The translations under genes were made by a program, and so were the position numbers. Shown here piece after piece: positions 58,910 through 64,000 of a DNA stretch of 64,000 nucleotides; position 1 is the stretch's first letter, and every line of letters begins with the position of its first letter. The notes beneath the pieces are model-generated. The model was not told where the DNA came from. It made no database searches and worked only from the letters and a program-made list of their open reading frames with translations. The stretch is from Combretum micranthum (taxonomy: Eukaryota; Streptophyta; Magnoliopsida; Myrtales; Combretaceae), in assembly GCA_024138025.1 (NCBI GenBank), contig JAMXBD010000394.1, positions 310,001-374,000 of the forward strand, written 5' to 3'.

Positions 58910-59523
58910 TGGCGGCGCTACTTTAGGCTTGGAAGAGGGGGAAAATTTATTTTTTTGTTATTTTGTTAATTAAAAGTAAGAAATGAAAGATGTGAAGTTG
59001 TATTGGAAATGAAAATGTGTAAGAAATAGTGTATGGGTTGTAAGAGTAGGTTGTAAGAAAAAGTAGAGATAGATGAATAGTGTAGAATAGTAGAAAATAG
59101 TGTAATGTAAAAGTAGACATGACAATTAATACCGGTAGTAAGAAAATACGTATAAAAGCGATATCTGTATTTTTAGCTACCGAAAAATTACGAAATTGAT
59201 ATTTTTGGAAATCTCATATTTTTAGAGTCTAACGGTATATTCGGAGTATTTTCCTATTCCGGGCTTCCGGACACGTTTTTCAAGAACTATGTCCGATCGG
59301 GTTCAAAGGACACTCGAATTTTGAAAAACTGATATTTTTATAAAACCTATAGCTATTACGAACTATTAGAACTAATTTTTCCAACTTCGTTTTCTAGGGC
59401 TTGAGAAAACGGCAATGCCGGACTTAAGCGGTTACGGTAAACTAGGGTTTGGTTGATACTGGAAATCCGGTTGACTTCTGATTAGGGTTTAAACTATAAT
59501 TCGGATCCAAAAATTTCGAGGAT

Positions 59524-60254
59524 TTACAACCTACCCCCCTTAAAGAAAGTTTTGTCCTCAAAACTTGAAATTTGCAACTTGAAATTTGTACCTGATTCTT
59601 CAAAGAGATTTAGATATTTCTTTCGGATCTCATCCTCGACTTCCCAAGTAGCCTCTTCTCGCGAATGATTCCTCCATAACACCTTGACATATCGGATTTC
59701 CTTGTTTCTCAGCTTTTGACCTTTTGATCCAGAATTTGAACTGGGCTCCTCATAAGTCAAGTTTCTTTCAGCCTGACTGGTTCAAGCTCCACAATCCGAT
59801 CAGGGTCGGGGATATGCTTTCTTAGCACTGAGACATGGAAGACATTATGTACTCCTGACAGGTTTGGTGGTAATGCCAAGCGATAAGCCAAATCTCCTAC
59901 CCGTTCGAGGATTTCGAAAGGTCCGATATACCTTGGGCTTAGCTTTCCTCGAGCCCGTACACGATGAATAGTCTTTATCAGATTCACTTTCAGATACACA
60001 TGATCACCAACGTTAAACTCAAGGATCCATCGTTTCTGATCTGCCCAACTTTTCTGTCTATCTTGGGCCTCTTTCATCCTTTGCTGAATAATCCTGACTT
60101 TATCTGAGGTGTCTTGGATGAGATCTGGTCCAATTGTTAATTTTTCCACATCATTCCGAAATAGAGGCGATCTACACCTTCTTCCATATAAAGCTTCGTA
60201 TGGTGGCATCTTAATTGTTGAATGATAGCTGTTGTTGTAAGCAAACTCTACCAA
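59524..60254 (-). pseudogene. Integrase C-terminus and chromodomain (element F2)
   Basis: 59757-60254 reads [50 protein letters not shown] and HNVFHVSVLRKHIPDPDRI, all typical of this integrase tail. It ends at a stop after VRLKET. The chromodomain continues in another frame (59524-59760): YVKVLWRNHSREEATWEVE, KKYLNLFEE. Two small shifts separate them (near 59715-59765). The chromodomain frame runs through the PPT. Confidence 0.84.
59529..59549 (-). other. Polypurine tract of element F2
   Basis: Minus strand TTTAAGGGGGGTAGGT, before the LTR TG. Confidence 0.8.
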
Positions 60255-60301
60255 AGGTAGGTGTACTTCCTAGCTTCCTTTGAATTCCATAACACAAGCT
60301 C

Positions 60302-60990
60302 TTAACATGTCTTCAGGGTCTGGATAGTTTGCTCTGCTTGTCTATCAGTTTGTGGATGATAAGCTGTACTGAACTGTAACTTGGTCGCCATACACTTCTG
60401 AAGGCTTGTCCAGAATTTTGACACGAATTGAGGATCTCGATCCGATACAATCCCTGCTGGAACTCCATGTAGTCTCACGATCTCCCTTACATATAGCCGG
60501 GCCAAATTTTCCATCGAGTAGGTCATGTTGATGGGAATGAAGTGTGCTGACTTGGTAAGTCGATCCACAATTACCCATATGGCATCATATCCGGCTGATG
60601 TTCGGGGCAATCCACATACGAAATCCATGGTAATTTGGTCCCATTTCCATTCTGGTATGGCCAATGGTTTCAAAAGTCCTCCTGGCCTTTGGTGTTCAAT
60701 TTTTACTTGTTGACATATGGGACACTTCATTACGAATTCAGCTACATCCTTTTTCATACCATTCCACCAAAAGCGACTTTTAAGGTCTTGGTACATCTTG
60801 GTACCACCGGGGTGCATGGTATATCCTGAGTTATGCGCCTCATCCATTATTTCCTTTTTCATCTCCTCATCATTTGGTACACATAATCTTCCCTTCATTC
60901 TTACTACATCCTCCTTCTATCTCAAAATCGTCATACCTTCCTCCCTGTATCTCATTTTCAACTTTTGTATGACTTCATCATATCATTGAG
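60302..60990 (-). pseudogene. Integrase core (element F2)
   Basis: 60302-60898 reads the zinc site (HNSGYTMH and CPICQQ), [20 protein letters not shown] with the first Asp, [12 protein letters not shown] with the second Asp, and QAEQTIQ with the Glu. The usual QTDGQ is QTDRQ. It is then shifted at QTLKTC by a one-base loss near 60315. A frame break near 60900-60920 separates it from the linker upstream. Confidence 0.85.
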
Positions 60991-61629
60991 ATTCTTTGAT
61001 TCTATCTATCAGGGTTGGCTCCATTACCAAATGGGAAATTTCTATTTCCGCACTTTGCCCCACAAATTCAATGCTCAATTTCTCGAATTCCTTTATAAGT
61101 TCTTTTTGAGTTGTGAGCATGGCTGCAACTTCTCCGTGGTTCTTCCGACTTAAAGCGTCTGCTACCGCATTCACTCTTCCAGGGCAATAATTTATTCCAA
61201 GATCATAGTCTTTGATCAACTCCAACCATCTCCTTTGCCTCATATTCAATTCCTTTTGTGTGAATAGATACTTGAGGCTCTTATGGTCCGTATAAATCTC
61301 ACATCTCTGCCATATAGGTAGTGCCTCCAAAGCTTGAGAGCAAAGACAACTGCAGCTAACTCAAGATCATGCGTCGGGTAATTTTGTTCATGCGGCCTCA
61401 ACTGCCGTGTGAAGCATAAGCAATTACCTTCCCTTCTTGCATAAGCAAACACATCCTAAGCCATTTCTTGATGCATCATAGGACGGTATATGGTTTTTCT
61501 GGATCAGGTAAGGTTAAAATTGGAGCAGATACCAACCGTTGCTTTAACTCTTGGAAACTTTGTTCTCTTTTCTCATTCCAAATGAATCTTTCATTCTTCT
61601 GGGTCAACTGAGTTGAAGGCTTAGCTATT
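60983..61629 (-). pseudogene. RNase H and RT edge (element F2)
   Basis: 60983-61330 reads [38 protein letters not shown] and the RNase H to integrase linker. A shift near 61310 leads to 61246-61452 ([20 protein letters not shown]). The remaining RT connection to 61629 has more breaks and stops where LTR M begins. Confidence 0.82.
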
Positions 61630-64000
61630 TGAAAAACCCTAAAAATATAGATGTAATTAAAAAAAAAAAGGAAAGAAAGGAATTAGCTTGAAAATATGGA
61701 AAAAAAAAATTAAAACTTTTCAGTAAAGTGTAGAAACTAGTGGGTCAAGTTCAAACCTCTGAGTAGTTGAACTTTTAGTTGAGTAATTAACTTAATTAAT
61801 TTCATTGAGTTAGAAATTGGATCATTATGTGTTAGAGATCACTCAATTCCATTCTAAACTCCTTGATTATTCGATTTCATATATTTTTTCATCAAAACAA
61901 TTCTAGTTAGTTGATTGAAATCCTAACTAGACTCTTAAATTCAATAATTCCTTCTAAAGTCCTAAATCAAGGTTAATTAGTGTAAAATCATTAATTAACA
62001 TTCCTAAATCCCAAAGGATTATTTAAAATACCTAAATTATCTTCTAAAATGTTTTCTCAAACCCTCACATGCTTAAGAACCCACTTACTCACTCACATGC
62101 TTCAAGATTTAATCCTAGCCTCTATCTAATCTCTAACCTAATGCCACTATCTATAAAAGCTTCTTTATTTGGCAAAACCCTAACCCTACCACACACAAAT
62201 CCACAAGCCACACTCCTATGGTCAGTTGCCTCCACAAACCAAAAATGTCATTTTTATTTCATCTTACACACTTGAGAGAAACCTAGGACAAATCTCTAGT
62301 CATATACCTTTGATCTTTACCAAAAATGGTTCTTTTATTCATCTAAACACATCCAAACTTCCAGCAACCTTACATAGCTGATCAAAGAGTGAAATCAACA
62401 TAAAATAACCCCCATTTAGCAAGGAAAAGCCCAGGGCACAAAGAGGGAAATCTTCATCAAATTTAATTTGAAGTAGTGGTTGTGTATTGAAGTTTAACTT
62501 AATTTTAAGAGTATTAGGTAAGTAAACTTTGATTCTTTGATTGATTATGTTTTTATTTGATTTAAGATTTGAAAAACACTTAATGAACCTCTCGAACACT
62601 TGCTGCACGTGTAAGATATATATGTATATGATGATATATTTTGATGATTTTTGGATAATCATGTTAGATTTAGGTGTTAATGATGTTATAGTGAAGTATA
62701 TTGCATATAATCATCTTATATATGTTGAATCCTTAATATATATTGATTATCACTTGATGAGCATGTATTTATAATATGAATAACCTGCTGTACATATTTA
62801 GAAATTCATGTTATGGATGTTCCATGTTGATATCTTTCATTGATTCATGTTAAAAATGAAGTTATATGATGATTTGAGCCTAAACTTGATGATTTTAACT
62901 TGTGTTATGATAGGATTATGATTAATCATGATTATTGACATATTTAGTATCATGTTTAGGTGTGATATTATGTTAATGGTATTCTGATCACGTTGTGAGC
63001 CAAGTTATGTGTTTTAAACTTGTATTTGGGCTATGTTCTGAAATTCCTGTTTTCCCCTGTTTAAAATCCGATTTTAAAAATAGTTTTAGCATAGTAAATG
63101 AGATTTAAAAACCGTGAAATTTTACAGGATTTTATTTCATTAAAATTAGTATAATTTAGGCTCAAGAATCACTTAAAAAGGTTAAGAATTGATGGAGTTA
63201 TTAGTTGTGCAATAAAACATACCACCCAGTGGATTCTGTTTTGTTCCTGTTAGTTAGCCCAACTTCAAATTATCATAACTCATCCCATACAGATTATTAT
63301 CACTTGAATTAGGTACCAATAGAAATCTCTATGAGTCTAGTTTCTAACCCAACTGGAACCACTCAAAAATTCGTTCGGATGGCCCAGATATGCCCATTTT
63401 AGTAAAGTATGCGCAATCTGACTTTCAGGGAAAAATTGGACAGATTTGGTCCTTTGTGAAAAACGAATTCTTAAAAATAGTTATTGGGCTCTAAAAATCA
63501 TACAAAAATTCATGGAAGTATTTTTATTGATTATCTTTCAAAAGAAATTTATTTTACAGAAATCCGATATGATTTGGCGGCCCAAATAGCTAAAATGTGA
63601 GGATATACCATACTTTATGATGGGCTGGAACTATAGAGTAGTTTTTGGGCTTACAATCAAACCTAAATATTTTGTATCAATCTGAACCTATTCTAATATG
63701 GGCCTATCCATATCATATCAAGGTCCATATCCCTTAAAAATAAATCTAAAAATCAAACCCATGACTTTAGCTTAAACCCCATGGGTTTAAAATATAAAAA
63801 TGAGGTCCATTACCCACTTTTACTCCAAGTGGACCTTACACCCAATACTTTAAGCACATCATCTAAGCTCCAAGAGTATTGACTCTTAATGGGTCCATAT
63901 ACATTTCATGGGCCTTATAGCTTAAATTATAACTTAGTTACTTATTGGGCCTAATAGGTTCACTCAAGGCCTAATATTCCTAAATAAGACATAATTCTAA
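61630..64000 (+). repeat. LTR M (plus), start only
   Basis: The break in F2 is followed by TGAAAAACCCTAAAAATA. The 2.37 kb to the window end has no pol similarity. It has a TATA box (62152-62159), an AT-rich body, and conserved-sounding LTR text such as ATAACTCATCCCATACAG (63290-63307). It does not match the other LTR families here at length, so it is probably a different Ty3/gypsy family. No ORF above about 110 codons and none convincing. It could also be another sequence type; only the start and the TATA box support an LTR. Confidence 0.5.
62152..62159 (+). promoter_or_regulatory. TATA box (LTR M)
   Basis: TATAAAAG about 520 bp from the LTR start, a position like that of the TATA boxes in the other plus-strand LTRs. 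Confidence 0.45.

Larger units (their letters stand above)
56225..59528 (-). repeat. 3' LTR of element F2
   Basis: 3304 bp, the same family as F1's LTR. Acceptor-like site (CAG 56631-56633, CTCACTAAGC 56669-56678, minus), conserved block at 57504-57600, stem-loop region at 58278-58400, TATA box at 58805-58812, G-run at 58879-58909, U3 block at 59150-59310. It ends GAGGATTTACA at the PPT. No genes. Confidence 0.92.
56225..61629 (-). mobile_element. Element F2: chromovirus, left part (cut by LTR M)
   Basis: Second copy of the F family on the minus strand. LTR (56225-59528), PPT, chromodomain, integrase, RNase H and a little RT. It ends at 61629 in the RT connection (compare F1 at 47461-47480), where the unrelated LTR M starts. 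The 5' LTR, gag and most of RT lie outside. The left terminus reads TGACGCCCC, lacking two bases of the usual TGTCACGCCCC. Confidence 0.88.

Overview
This is repeat-dense plant nuclear DNA, and no ordinary host gene can be supported. Nearly every base belongs to Ty3/gypsy LTR retrotransposons, mostly chromoviruses. The evidence is: fragments of aspartic protease, reverse transcriptase (FIDD), RNase H, integrase (HHCC, D-D35-E) and a C-terminal group-II-type chromodomain; primer-binding sites (TGGTATCAGAGC) complementary to plant initiator tRNA-Met; LTRs over 3 kb that start TG and end CA; and 5-bp target-site duplications (TSDs). Long LTRs plus the chromodomain point to the Tekay/Del lineage. 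The AT-rich, TE-on-TE structure suggests pericentromeric heterochromatin of a large-genome angiosperm. The species cannot be told from the window. Element names below (A, S, D, E, T, B, C, J, K, F1, H, L, F2, M) are mine.

Left part, 1-13098. Element A (minus strand) has a partial 3' LTR (1-2570), a decayed pol and a stub of gag ending at 6296. It abuts a D-family LTR fragment (6297-12528) that carries solo LTR S (6787-10100, TSD TAAAA). A piece of another S-family LTR follows (12529-13098).

Centre, 13099-40551. Element T (minus strand, TSD AGAAG) is one chromovirus of about 12.7 kb stretched to 27.5 kb by nested insertions. Its 3' LTR holds solo LTR D (13586-17869, TSD ATTCT) and solo LTR E (19918-23387, TSD TAATT). 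Its pol, near the protease/RT boundary, holds solo LTR B (27042-33995, TSD GATCT). B in turn holds element C (28568-32056, TSD GTGGA), a small gag-protease-only element. All five insertions are closed by matching 5-bp duplications. Between its gag and its PBS, T carries an extra unrecognised coding region (36150-37233, minus).

Right part, 40552-64000. A series of element starts follows, none of which closes inside the window: LTR J (40853, +), LTR K (41303, +), element F1 (42070, -), element H (47778, +), LTR L (52353, -), element F2 (56225, -) and LTR M (61630, +). H keeps its PBS and a long uninterrupted version of the same extra ORF (51283-52352).

All recognisable gag-pol sequences here carry frameshifts or stops. 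They probably depend on other genomic copies. The most interesting points are the extra ORF between PBS and gag, whose homology begins exactly at a splice-acceptor-like AG; a splice-acceptor-like signal conserved near the downstream end of nearly all the LTRs; the gag-protease-only element C with a palindromic ACGT array upstream of its TATA box; and an extended LTR (D) with two U3 modules.
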